Source: Streptomyces sp. CG4 (GTDB taxonomy: Bacteria; Actinomycetota; Actinomycetes; Streptomycetales; Streptomycetaceae). Taken from it: DNA of 64,000 nt. The notes under the pieces are model-generated. The model was not told the DNA's origin, ran no database searches, and saw only the letters and a program-made list of their open reading frames with translations. Position numbers and translations under genes: made by a program. Shown here piece by piece: positions 54,996-63,183 of the stretch. The stretch covers positions 1,674,001 through 1,738,000 of the forward strand of contig NZ_CP163525.1 in NCBI RefSeq assembly GCF_041080655.1. Reading direction: 5' to 3'. Within the stretch, counting starts at the first letter, position 1; the number at the start of each line of letters is the position of its first letter.

Positions 54996-55661
54996 TCAGG
55001 CGTCGCCGGAGAGCAGGTGCTGACCGACTTGGCGGAAGGCCCAGGAGCCGTGGGTGCGGGTGAAAACCCACACGAGGTCGAAGCGGTTCGGCCACGCCGC
55101 GGGCACGCCGCTGTTCGAGGCGCCAAGGGCGTTGACGATGGCCGGGATGCGCGAATGCTCCCAGCAGATCAGGACCGGTTGGGGAGCAGAAAGCGCGGCC
55201 TTGGCCAGTGCGGCTTCCTGGGACTCGGCAAAGGTGGTGTCCGGTGTGATGCCCAGGTGCCAGGCGAGCGGTGTCACGGTCTCCCGCATCCGGTGGGCGC
55301 CGGCGAGCGGGCCCTGGTCGGCGGCGGCGTAGATCGTACGCGGGCGCACGATGCCGGGTTTCAGGGCCTGGCCCTTCGGCGGGGCGAACAGCGCCGGCAG
55401 TGCCCCGGCCCGTTCCCAGCCGCGTCGGGTGAGGGACTTGGCGTCCGGACGGCCGCTCTCGTCGCTGCCGGATGCGTGGGTGCCGGGCTTCTCCCCGTGC
55501 CGGATGACCATGATGGTGGTGTTGTCTGCGATCGAGACTCCGGAAACCGGCGCGCCGGCGGGGTCGGACGCGGCTTTGCGCGCGTGCTTGCCCCCGCAGC
55601 CCGCAAGGACCGCGGGTGCGGCCGCCGCCATCGCGGCCAACGCCCCACGCCGACTGATCAT
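54996..55661 (-). CDS. Histidine-phosphatase-family lipoprotein
   Basis: 221 residues from ATG 55661; an ATG at 55709 in the same frame is possible. The N-terminus ISRRGALAAMAAAAPAVLAG ends in a Cys, combining a twin-arginine signal with a lipobox, so it is probably exported folded and lipid-anchored. The phosphatase motif MVIRHGEKPG carries the catalytic His; the second His is in CWEHSRIPAIV. It removes phosphate from a small molecule or peptide outside the cell. It converges with the PP2C gene. Confidence 0.85.
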   Translation of the reverse strand: MISRRGALAAMAAAAPAVLAGCGGKHARKAASDPAGAPVSGVSIADNTTIMVIRHGEKPGTHASGSDESGRPDAKSLTRRGWERAGALPALFAPPKGQALKPGIVRPRTIYAAADQGPLAGAHRMRETVTPLAWHLGITPDTTFAESQEAALAKAALSAPQPVLICWEHSRIPAIVNALGASNSGVPAAWPNRFDLVWVFTRTHGSWAFRQVGQHLLSGDA

Positions 55662-55920
55662 GACGCGACCGGCGCCGCTACCGCCCGACACCCGCGCAGG
55701 TTCCTCCATCCGGCGTTCCACCAGGCGAAATCCTTCCCGTGCGTCGAACCACTGGTCGTGACGAGGGAAGTACAGCATCGCTTGGTGAGAACTCCTCTCA
55801 TGTTGGCCGCCTTCGGAACCGGGCAAGGCGGCGGACGGTCTCTTCCCGGGAAGGCCGGGCACATCGCCCGTGCGCGCCCGAGCATGGGCGACGAGAACTG
55901 ATCGAATATGCAGGAAACGG

Positions 55921-56655
55921 ATGAGAATGAGGGCTGTGGAGACGTTGAGGCGGCGGCTGCCGGGCACCGCCGTGTACGTGACGGCCCTGCTGCTCACGGC
56001 ATGGTGGCTCAAGGGGCAACCGGTGGCAGAGCGCGCCCGTTTCGTGCGCCACAACAGCAGCAACGTCCATCACCTGGATGTCGGCAAGTGGTGGACCCTG
56101 TTCACCAGCGGTCTGGTGGTCGACGGTGTCCCCGCCCTGGTCGGTATCACCGCAGTGGCCGGGGTCCTGGGATGTGCCGAATGGCGCTGGGGCACGCTGC
56201 GCGCGTGCGGAGTGTTCGTCTTCGGCCACCTCACCGCGACGCTCCTCACCGAGGGCGTCCTGTGGCTGATGCACGTCGTCCATCTGCCCGGCGTGCCCAC
56301 CCGGACCCGTGACGTGGGCATCAGCTACGGCCTGGTGACGACCGCCGCCTGCCTGCTCGCCCTCGCCGCCGGCCGGCTGCGCCGCTACGGCCTGCCGCTG
56401 CTCGCCACGGTGCTGACGGCCGCCCTGCTGTACGACCAGGAACTGGCCGACGTCGGCCACCTGGTCTCCCTCGCGCTGGGCTCCCTCGCCGCGCGCACGG
56501 TGTGGCTGCGCACCCCGTCCGGCCCGGCACGCACGAAGCCCGTCGCGCCGGATCCCGTCGGCGCCGGCGCATCGCCCAGCGGGAGTCACTCTGCGGGGAA
56601 TGACGGCATCGGTGCGCCGGAACGGCGCGGAGCAACTCCCATCGGCGGGTGCTGA
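55921..56655 (+). CDS. Rhomboid-like membrane protein
   Basis: 244 residues from ATG 55921 (an ATG two codons later is possible). Six or so membrane helices. Rhomboid landmarks are H103 in FGHLTATLL, S135 in GISYGLV (the usual GxSG reads GISYG), and H180 in DVGHLVSLALG. The Ser-His dyad is therefore present, but the serine loop is atypical, as in the actinobacterial rhomboid-like group. The first loop is long. Its end overlaps the MarR start by 7 bp. It may be an intramembrane protease or an inactive relative. Confidence 0.78.
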   Translation: MRMRAVETLRRRLPGTAVYVTALLLTAWWLKGQPVAERARFVRHNSSNVHHLDVGKWWTLFTSGLVVDGVPALVGITAVAGVLGCAEWRWGTLRACGVFVFGHLTATLLTEGVLWLMHVVHLPGVPTRTRDVGISYGLVTTAACLLALAAGRLRRYGLPLLATVLTAALLYDQELADVGHLVSLALGSLAARTVWLRTPSGPARTKPVAPDPVGAGASPSGSHSAGNDGIGAPERRGATPIGGC

Positions 56656-57035
56656 CAGCCCTTCCCATGGCCCAGGTCGAGCTGTTGCAGGTACTGGGTG
56701 AGCACTCTCCCGCCCACATCAGCGATCTGACCGCCCATCGGCGCCTGGCACCCAGCACGGTCAGCGGACTGATCGGCCGGATAATCGCGGCCGGGCTGGT
56801 CGCACGTGACGTCAGCCCCCTCGATCACCGGGCCTGTGTCGTCACGCTCACCGATACCGGCCGCGAGAAGCTCGCCGCCTGGACCAGGGCCCACGAACGC
56901 CGCATGGACACCGCCCTCGACGCCCTCGAAGCCCTCGACGACAGTGATCGCGCGGCGATCGCGGACGCGCTGCCCGCGCTCTTCCGGCTCGCCGAGCACC
57001 TCGGCGCGCCGGGGTACGGCACCGACCTGGGCTGA
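56649..57035 (+). CDS. MarR-family regulator, short N-terminus
   Basis: 128 residues from GTG 56649, overlapping the rhomboid-like gene. The winged helix is clear: LPMAQVELLQVLGEHSPAHI, LAPSTVSGLIGRIIAAGLVA, then DHRACVVTLTDTGREKLAAW. Usual MarR proteins have about 25-30 residues before this for the first dimer helix; these are missing, and an in-frame TGA lies 48 bp upstream at 56601-56603. It may be a truncated gene, or the overlap may be translationally coupled to the membrane protein. Confidence 0.78.
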   Translation: MLTALPMAQVELLQVLGEHSPAHISDLTAHRRLAPSTVSGLIGRIIAAGLVARDVSPLDHRACVVTLTDTGREKLAAWTRAHERRMDTALDALEALDDSDRAAIADALPALFRLAEHLGAPGYGTDLG

Positions 57036-57076
57036 AGTCCACGCTCCAGCGCGCGGGCCTGTGCCCGGTGCGCCGA

Positions 57077-60000
57077 TCAGCCGGGGGTGCTGTGCCGCCG
57101 CGCCGTCTCCTCGGTTCGGCCGTATCCGCCGCCGCCGGGGGTGCGAATGACGAGGACGTCTTCGGGGGCGACGTCTGCCGTGTCGTATCCGCGCAGGGGC
57201 GTGGTGGTGCCGTCGGTGTGTTCTACGAGGTTCTCGCCGAGGGCGCCGGGGCGGCCGCCGGCCATGCCGTAGGGCGGGACACGGCGGTGGCCGGAGACGA
57301 CCGCGACGGTCATCGGTTCCAGGAAACGGATCCTGCGCTCCACACCGCACCCGCCGTGCCAGCGGCCCGCGCCCCCGCTGCCCTCGCGGATACGGAAGTC
57401 CTCCACCCGTACCGGGTAGCGCCACTCCAGGATCTCGGGGTCGGTGAGGCGGGAGTTGGTCATGTGCGTCTGTACGGCGTCCGCGCCGTCGAAGCCGTCG
57501 CCCGCGCCGGAGCCGGAGGCGATGGTCTCGTAGTACTGCACGTGGTCGTTGCCGAAGGAGAGGTTGTTCATGGTGCCGGAGCCCTCGGCCTGGGCGCCCA
57601 GCACGGCGTACAGGGCGCCGGTGACGGCCTGGGAGGTCTCGACGTTCCCGGCGACGGTGGCGGCCGGGTGGACGGGGGCGAGCATGCAGCCGTCGGGGAT
57701 GCGGACGTCCAGGGGCTTCAGGCAGCCGCTGTTGAGGGGGATGTCGTCGGCGACCAGGGTGCGGAAGACGTACAGCACGGCGGCCATCACGACGGATGTG
57801 GGGGCGTTGGTGTTGCCGGGCTGTTGGGGTGAGGTACCGGTGAAGTCCAGTACGGCGCTGCGGGTTTCGTGGTCGACGCGCAGGGCGACCTGGAGGATGG
57901 CGCCGTTGTCCGTCTCGTAGCGGTGGTCGCCGTCGTGCAGGGTGGCGATGATGCGGCGCACGGATTCCTCGGCGTTGTCCTGGACGTGCCGCATGTAGGC
58001 GTGGACGACATCGAGCCCGAACTGGTCGATCATTGCGCGCAGTTCGTGGATCCCCTTGTTGTTGGCGGCGATCTGGGCGCGCAGGTCGGCGAGGTTGGTG
58101 TCCGGGTCGCGCGACGGGTAGCGGGCGGTCGTCAGCAGGTCGCGGGTCTCGGTCTCGCGGAACCGGCCCTCGCGCACCAGCAGCCAGTTGTCGAACAGGA
58201 CGCCTTCCTCGTCGATGGTGGTGCTGAAGGCGGGCATGGATCCGGGGCTGATGCCGCCGATCTCGGCGTGGTGGCCGCGCGAGGCGACGAGGAAGAGGAG
58301 ATGTTCGCCCGGTTCGTCGAAGACCGGGGTGACGACGGTGATGTCGGGCAGGTGGGTGCCGCCGTGGTACGGGTCGTTGATGGCGTAGACGTCGCCGGGC
58401 CGCAGCGAGCCGGTGTTGCGGCGCAGCACCTCCTTGATGGACTCGCCCATCGAGCCCAGGTGGACGGGGATGTGGGGCGCGTTGGCGATGAGGTTGCCGT
58501 CCGGGTCGAACAGGGCGCAGGAGAAGTCCAGGCGTTCCTTGATGTTGACCGAGTGGGCGGTGCTCTGCAGCCGGACGCCCATCTGCTCGGCGACGGACAT
58601 GAAGAGGTTGTTGAAGACCTCCAGCATCACCGGGTCGACGCTGGTGCCGACCGCGACGCGGGACGGGCGGGGCCGGGAGCGGGCCAGGAGGAGGTCGCCG
58701 TGGGTGTCGGCGGTGGCTTGCCAGTCGGGGTCGACGACGGTGGTCGCGTCCGGTTCGGCGATGATCGCCGGGCCGTCGACGGTGTCGCCGGGGCGGAGGT
58801 CCTCGCGGCGGAACAAGCAGGTGGGCTGCCGGCGGCCCTGTGTGAACATCTCCACCGTGGCGGCCGGGCGCAGCGGGCCGTGCCGCGGCGGCAAGGCGGT
58901 CACCGTGTCGGCGGTGGTGGGGCCGGAGGAGCCGGTTGCCTCGATGGCGACGGCCTCGACGACCAGGGGCTTGGTCATGGTGAAGCCGTAGCGGTCCCGG
59001 TGGTCGCGCTCGAACGCGGCCCGCATGCGGTCCGCCGTATCCAACGCGACGGGCAGGGAGAAATCGGTGCCCTCGTAGCGCAGCAGCGCACGAGCGGTGG
59101 TGCGCACGGTCTCCTGCGGCACTCCGTCCTCGCGTAGTTGTGCGCGGGCCTGTTCCTCCAGTCCGGTGCGTACGGCCGTGAGGCGCGCGGCCGTCTCCGC
59201 CGCGTCGAGCGGGGCCTCGACGGAGCGTTCGCGCAGCGCGACGGCGTCGGCCATGCCGGAGCCGTACGCGGACAGCACCCCTGCCAGCGGCGGGACGAGG
59301 ACGGTGTCGATGCCGAGCCGGTCGGCGACCGGGCACGCCACCTGGCCGCCCGCGCCGCCGAAGCCGACCAGCGCGTAGCGGGTGATGTCCCGGCCGCGCT
59401 GGACGGAGATCTTCTTGACGGCGCCCGCGATGTTGAGGACGGCGATGTCGAGGAAGCCCGCCGCGACCTCCTCCGGGCTGCGGCGCTCGCCGGTGGCGGT
59501 GGCGGTCTGCCCGGCCAGTTCGGTGAAGCGGGCGCGGACCGTTTCGTCGTCCAGGGTCTGGTCACCCGCCTTGCCGAACACCCGGGGGAAGAAGGCGGGT
59601 TGGATGCGGCCGAGCATGACGTTGGCGTCGGTGACGGTCAGCGGCCCGCCCCGCCGGTAGCAGACCGGGCCGGGGTCCGCGCCGGCCGAGTCGGGCCCGA
59701 CGCGGTAGCGCATGCCGTCGAAGTGCAGGACCGAGCCGCCGCCCGCGGCGACGGTGTGGATGTCGGTCATCGGCGCGGTCATCCGCACCCCGGCCACCTG
59801 CGTGCCCAGCACCCGCTCGATCTCGCCCGCGAAGTGCGACACGTCGGTCGAGGTGCCGCCCATGTCGAACCCGATCGCCCGGTCGCAGCCGGCCCGGGTC
59901 GCGGCCCGCGCCATGCCGACGACACCGCCGGCCGGACCGGACAGCACGGCGTCCTTGCCCCGGAAGTGCCCGGCCTCGCGCAGACCGCCCCCGGACTGCA

Positions 60001-60712
60001 TGAACATCAGCCGCACGCCGTGCAGTTCGCCCGCCACCTGGTCGACGTAGCGGCGCAGGATGGGCGAGAGGTAGGCGTCCACCACCGTGGTGTCACCGCG
60101 CGGCACCAGCTTGATCAGCGGGCTCACCTCGTGTGAGCAGCTGACCTGCGAAAAGCCGATCGCGCGGGCGGCCTCGGCGACGGCGTCCTCATGGCCGGGG
60201 TGACGATAGCCGTGCAGAAAGACGACCGCGGCGCTACGGAAGCCTTCCTCGTACGCATCCCGCAGCGCCTCGCGGGCGGCGTCCAGGTCGAGCGGGCGGA
60301 CCGGCTCGCCGTGTGCACCGATCCTCTCCCCCACCTCGATCACCCGGTCGTACAGGGCCCGCGGGACCAGGATCCGGCGGTCGAAGATGTGCGGCCGGTT
60401 CTGGTACGCGATGCGCAGGGCGTCCCCGAAACCCCGGGTGGTGACCAGGACGGTCGGCTCACCGGTGTGGGTCAGCAGCGCGTTGGTGGCGACGGTGGTG
60501 CCCATCTTCACCACCTCGATCCGGTCGGCCGGGATCGGCTCGTCCGCCGCCAGTTCCAGCACCTGCCGGATCCCGGCGACCGCCGCGTCCCGGTACGCCT
60601 CCGGGCGCTCGGACAGCAGCTTGCGGCTGACCACCCCGGCCTTCGGCGTCACCGCCACGACATCGGTGAAGGTACCGCCTCGGTCGATCCAGAACTGCCA
60701 GCGACCCGTCAT
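57077..60712 (-). CDS. 5-oxoprolinase/hydantoinase A-B fusion (ATP-dependent)
   Basis: 1,211 residues from ATG 60712 (MTGRWQFWIDRGG). The HyuA half (about 1-690) starts FWIDRGGTFTDVV and has the actin-like ATPase motifs GFDMGGTSTDVSHFAGEI and KMGTTVATNALL, with the swivelling region after. The HyuB half (about 700-1205) begins VDPVMLEVFNNLFMSVAEQ and has VYAINDPYHGGTHLPDI. The fusion is the layout of eukaryotic-type 5-oxoprolinase, which opens 5-oxoproline to glutamate with ATP; hydantoin substrates are the alternative. Stands alone. Confidence 0.9.
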   Translation of the reverse strand: MTGRWQFWIDRGGTFTDVVAVTPKAGVVSRKLLSERPEAYRDAAVAGIRQVLELAADEPIPADRIEVVKMGTTVATNALLTHTGEPTVLVTTRGFGDALRIAYQNRPHIFDRRILVPRALYDRVIEVGERIGAHGEPVRPLDLDAAREALRDAYEEGFRSAAVVFLHGYRHPGHEDAVAEAARAIGFSQVSCSHEVSPLIKLVPRGDTTVVDAYLSPILRRYVDQVAGELHGVRLMFMQSGGGLREAGHFRGKDAVLSGPAGGVVGMARAATRAGCDRAIGFDMGGTSTDVSHFAGEIERVLGTQVAGVRMTAPMTDIHTVAAGGGSVLHFDGMRYRVGPDSAGADPGPVCYRRGGPLTVTDANVMLGRIQPAFFPRVFGKAGDQTLDDETVRARFTELAGQTATATGERRSPEEVAAGFLDIAVLNIAGAVKKISVQRGRDITRYALVGFGGAGGQVACPVADRLGIDTVLVPPLAGVLSAYGSGMADAVALRERSVEAPLDAAETAARLTAVRTGLEEQARAQLREDGVPQETVRTTARALLRYEGTDFSLPVALDTADRMRAAFERDHRDRYGFTMTKPLVVEAVAIEATGSSGPTTADTVTALPPRHGPLRPAATVEMFTQGRRQPTCLFRREDLRPGDTVDGPAIIAEPDATTVVDPDWQATADTHGDLLLARSRPRPSRVAVGTSVDPVMLEVFNNLFMSVAEQMGVRLQSTAHSVNIKERLDFSCALFDPDGNLIANAPHIPVHLGSMGESIKEVLRRNTGSLRPGDVYAINDPYHGGTHLPDITVVTPVFDEPGEHLLFLVASRGHHAEIGGISPGSMPAFSTTIDEEGVLFDNWLLVREGRFRETETRDLLTTARYPSRDPDTNLADLRAQIAANNKGIHELRAMIDQFGLDVVHAYMRHVQDNAEESVRRIIATLHDGDHRYETDNGAILQVALRVDHETRSAVLDFTGTSPQQPGNTNAPTSVVMAAVLYVFRTLVADDIPLNSGCLKPLDVRIPDGCMLAPVHPAATVAGNVETSQAVTGALYAVLGAQAEGSGTMNNLSFGNDHVQYYETIASGSGAGDGFDGADAVQTHMTNSRLTDPEILEWRYPVRVEDFRIREGSGGAGRWHGGCGVERRIRFLEPMTVAVVSGHRRVPPYGMAGGRPGALGENLVEHTDGTTTPLRGYDTADVAPEDVLVIRTPGGGGYGRTEETARRHSTPG

Positions 60713-60961
60713 GAACTCATTGTGCTCCCGGCCACCGCCGCACAAAGGCCGACGACACAGCCGCCACAGACGACACAGGGGCCGTACGACGGGGACCGCC
60801 GGCGGCTCGCGCCGCCGATGACGGCGAGCCCCTCCGTTCCCACGACGTCTCCAGGCCGGGCGTGGAGGTGGATGCGCGAGAGCTCAGCCCCGTGCAGTGG
60901 GTGCTGTCCAACTCGCCGGAAGACGGCCGCCGATCACGAGCCGCCGCTCGCGCCCGGCCGC

Positions 60962-61312
60962 CTACGACGGCGGCTTCCCCTCGGACTGGGCCGCTCTGAG
61001 GTCGGCGAGGAGTTCCGCCTGCCCCGCCAGCACGCCGGACAGGATCGAGCGAGCCACCCGCAGCAGTTCCGCCACCTCGGGGCTGGCCAACGAGTAATAG
61101 ACGTTCGACCCCTCCTTGCGGGTGCGCACCAGGTTCGCCCGCCGCAGCACGGCCAGCTGCTGGGACAGGTGCGCGGGCTCGATTCCCACCTCGGGCAGCA
61201 TTTCGGCGACCGCGTGCTCGCGCTCGCTCAACAACTCCAGAACGCGGATGCGGGCCGGGTGGCCGAGCGTCTTGAAGAACTCGGCCTTCAGCTGGTACAG
61301 CGGCGCACTCAC
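60962..61312 (-). CDS. ArsR/SmtB-family regulator
   Basis: 116 residues from GTG 61312. The HTH runs about 12-85: FFKTLGHPARIRVLELLSER, EVGIEPAHLSQQLAVLRRAN and VRTRKEGSNVYYSLAS. The ELCVCDL metal site of ArsR is replaced by AVAEMLPEVG, with no cysteines in the whole protein, so it does not sense metal through thiols. Relatives in Streptomyces often precede SulP transporters; a SulP gene lies 2 kb downstream on the same strand. Confidence 0.88.
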   Translation of the reverse strand: MSAPLYQLKAEFFKTLGHPARIRVLELLSEREHAVAEMLPEVGIEPAHLSQQLAVLRRANLVRTRKEGSNVYYSLASPEVAELLRVARSILSGVLAGQAELLADLRAAQSEGKPPS

Positions 61313-61476
61313 CGTGCCGTCCCCTCACCGGCACGGCACGACCTGTCCGGCCGGACCACTCGGCATCGCATCCACCCACTCGTCACGAACATGCGCCCCA
61401 TCCTCGCGCGTGGCACCGGCAGAACCGAACCCGCACCAAGGAGCACGGTCGCCGAATTCAGTGATGAAGAGCCGAT

Positions 61477-61827
61477 TCAGACCTTCTTCACCACGCTGGA
61501 CTTCAGCTGCATGGCACCGAAGCCGTCGATCTTGCAGTCGATGTCGTGGCCGTCCACGCCGTCGACGAGACGGATGTTGCGCACCTTGGTGCCCGCCTTG
61601 ATGCCGGTCGGGCTGCCCTTGACCTTGAGCGTCTTGACCACCGTCACGGTGTCACCGTCGGCGAGCACATTGCCGACCGCATCCCTGACGGCCTTGTCTG
61701 CGCCGGCGTCGGCGGATGCGTCGGTGGACGACCACTCGTGGCCGCATTCGGGACAGACGAGGAGTGCGCCCATCTCGTACGTGTACGCACTGGAGCACTC
61801 GGGGCAGGGGGGAAGCTTGTCACTCAT
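61477..61827 (-). CDS. yjdM: YjdM/PhnA-like zinc-ribbon protein
   Basis: 116 residues. Two Cys pairs form the zinc ribbon (PCPECSSAYTY and LVCPECGHEW). The YjdM domain follows: VLADGDTVTVVKTLKVKGSP, GIKAGTKVRNIRLVDG and the end GAMQLKSSVVKKV. Formerly called PhnA; the in vivo role is unclear despite the old name. A GAGCCGAT direct repeat lies upstream near 61850-61880. Confidence 0.93.
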   Translation of the reverse strand: MSDKLPPCPECSSAYTYEMGALLVCPECGHEWSSTDASADAGADKAVRDAVGNVLADGDTVTVVKTLKVKGSPTGIKAGTKVRNIRLVDGVDGHDIDCKIDGFGAMQLKSSVVKKV

Positions 61828-61904
61828 GGGTTCAGTGTCTTTCTCTCAGTGAGCCGATACGTACGTCAAGCGAGCCGATCCGCGCTTCACAAGGGGAGCA
61901 TGTG

Positions 61905-62300
61905 TCAGGCGGGCCAGCCGTCGGTGCGCCACTCCTGCTGGCTCTCTGCAGGAGCCGACGGGCCTCGGCCGTGGGCGGCGAGGGCGGCGGTCAGGTCGCA
62001 GTGGACGGGGATGTCCGGGCAGTCGCCGGCCGGGACCAGTGAGCCGTCGGCGGGGATGGCGGCCAGCTCCAGGCTACGGCCGGATTCGGCGAGGCGGCGC
62101 GCGGCCTCGGTGATGGCCAGCTGGCCTTCGGCGGACCAGCTGCGCAGCTCGGTCAGGTCGAGGACGACCGGCCCGGTGCCGCGGGCGACGACCCAGCCGA
62201 TCGCACCGCTGAAACGGCGGACCGCCTCCGGGCCGAGATATCCGGCGACGGAGAGGATGCCGAGATCCTGCTCGATGGTGTAGCGCCAGTCGATGGTCAT
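61905..62300 (-). CDS. STAS-domain anti-sigma-factor antagonist
   Basis: 131 residues from ATG 62300 (MTIDWRYTIEQDLG). The STAS fold is indicated by GILSVAGYLGPEAVRRFSGA and VVLDLTELRSWSAEGQLAI; the Ser of SAEG is at the place phosphorylated by anti-sigma kinases. It lies 47 bp after the gene for an RsbW-like ATPase, its probable kinase. The C-terminal tail is longer than in SpoIIAA-type proteins. Confidence 0.8.
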   Translation of the reverse strand: MTIDWRYTIEQDLGILSVAGYLGPEAVRRFSGAIGWVVARGTGPVVLDLTELRSWSAEGQLAITEAARRLAESGRSLELAAIPADGSLVPAGDCPDIPVHCDLTAALAAHGRGPSAPAESQQEWRTDGWPA

Positions 62301-62347
62301 ACGGGGGGAACTTCCTTGTGCAATGGCGGGGTGAGGCCGGGGCCTGA

Positions 62348-62773
62348 TCACAGGGGCAGGGTGATCCAGATGCTTTTGCCCTTGCCGTCGGGGTCCGCGC
62401 GGACGACCGCGGTGCCGCCCAGGCCGAGTACGAGCTCCATCACGGTGCCCAGGCCGCCGCTGCCCGTTCCGGCGACCGCGCCGTACAAGGGCGGCTGGTA
62501 GGGGTGGCGGTCGTGGACGGCGAAGACGAAGCAGTCCGGGCCGGCCGCGTAGAAGACCGTGATCTTGGGGGAAAGGACGGCGGCGTGCCGGACGCTGTTG
62601 GCGACCAGCTCGCTCAGGATCAGCAGCGCCGGATCAACGGTGGAGTGCCGCAGCCCGATGCCCCATTCCACCAGGGTCTGCTCGGCGGTCTCCCGGGCCA
62701 CTCGGACCGCGGCCGGGATGGTGGGCAGGGTGAGCATGTGGTGGTGTGGCAGTGCTTCCAGTTGTGTGGTCAT
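62348..62773 (-). CDS. RsbW-like anti-sigma factor/serine kinase (HATPase)
   Basis: 141 residues. GHKL ATPase motifs: the N box LLILSELVANSVRHA, the G1 region DRHPYQPPLYG and the G2 box GTGSGGLGTVMELVLGL. The pattern is that of the many small Streptomyces ATP-binding proteins. Its stop lies upstream of the STAS gene and its start overlaps the stop of the flavin-barrel gene (62770-62773), so the three are coupled. The sigma factor is not adjacent. Confidence 0.88.
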   Translation of the reverse strand: MTTQLEALPHHHMLTLPTIPAAVRVARETAEQTLVEWGIGLRHSTVDPALLILSELVANSVRHAAVLSPKITVFYAAGPDCFVFAVHDRHPYQPPLYGAVAGTGSGGLGTVMELVLGLGGTAVVRADPDGKGKSIWITLPL

Positions 62774-63183
62774 CGCTTGTCCGTTCCCCGGATGAGGCGG
62801 AATCCGGTGACCGTCTGCGGGTGGATGCGGACGACGGTGTCGTGCGGGCCGTGGGCCCAGCCGGCGAGTGTGCGCCGGTAGTGGGCGGCCTCGTCCGGAT
62901 CACTGATCACCTCGGCCGGTCCGGAAGCGGTCACCGTCCAGCCGGTGCCGGTCGCGGCCTGGACCGCGTCGGCGTGATAGGCCGCGGTCAGCGGAACGAC
63001 AGCCGGCTGAACCGGCGTGCGCACGACCAGCCGGCCGTACTCCCACACATGCCGAGCGGGCCGTACGACGGTCGCCTCACGCTGCACGAACACCAGCCGC
63101 CCCAGCTCCGCCCCTTCCAGCAGCCACAGTGCTTCCGCACCGGAGACCTCGACCATGCGCAGGGTGCTGGAGGACGTGCTCAT
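62770..63183 (-). CDS. Pyridoxamine 5'-phosphate oxidase-like split-barrel protein
   Basis: 137 residues. A flavin split-barrel fold of the nitroimidazole resistance/PPOX type is suggested by EALWLLEGAELGRLVFVQRE at the start, VVPLTAAYHADAV and GWTVTASGPAEVISDPDEAA. Members bind FMN, F420 or heme. It is coupled on both sides: its start overlaps the end of the SulP gene and its stop the RsbW-like start (each ATGA-like). Confidence 0.85.
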   Translation of the reverse strand: MSTSSSTLRMVEVSGAEALWLLEGAELGRLVFVQREATVVRPARHVWEYGRLVVRTPVQPAVVPLTAAYHADAVQAATGTGWTVTASGPAEVISDPDEAAHYRRTLAGWAHGPHDTVVRIHPQTVTGFRLIRGTDKR

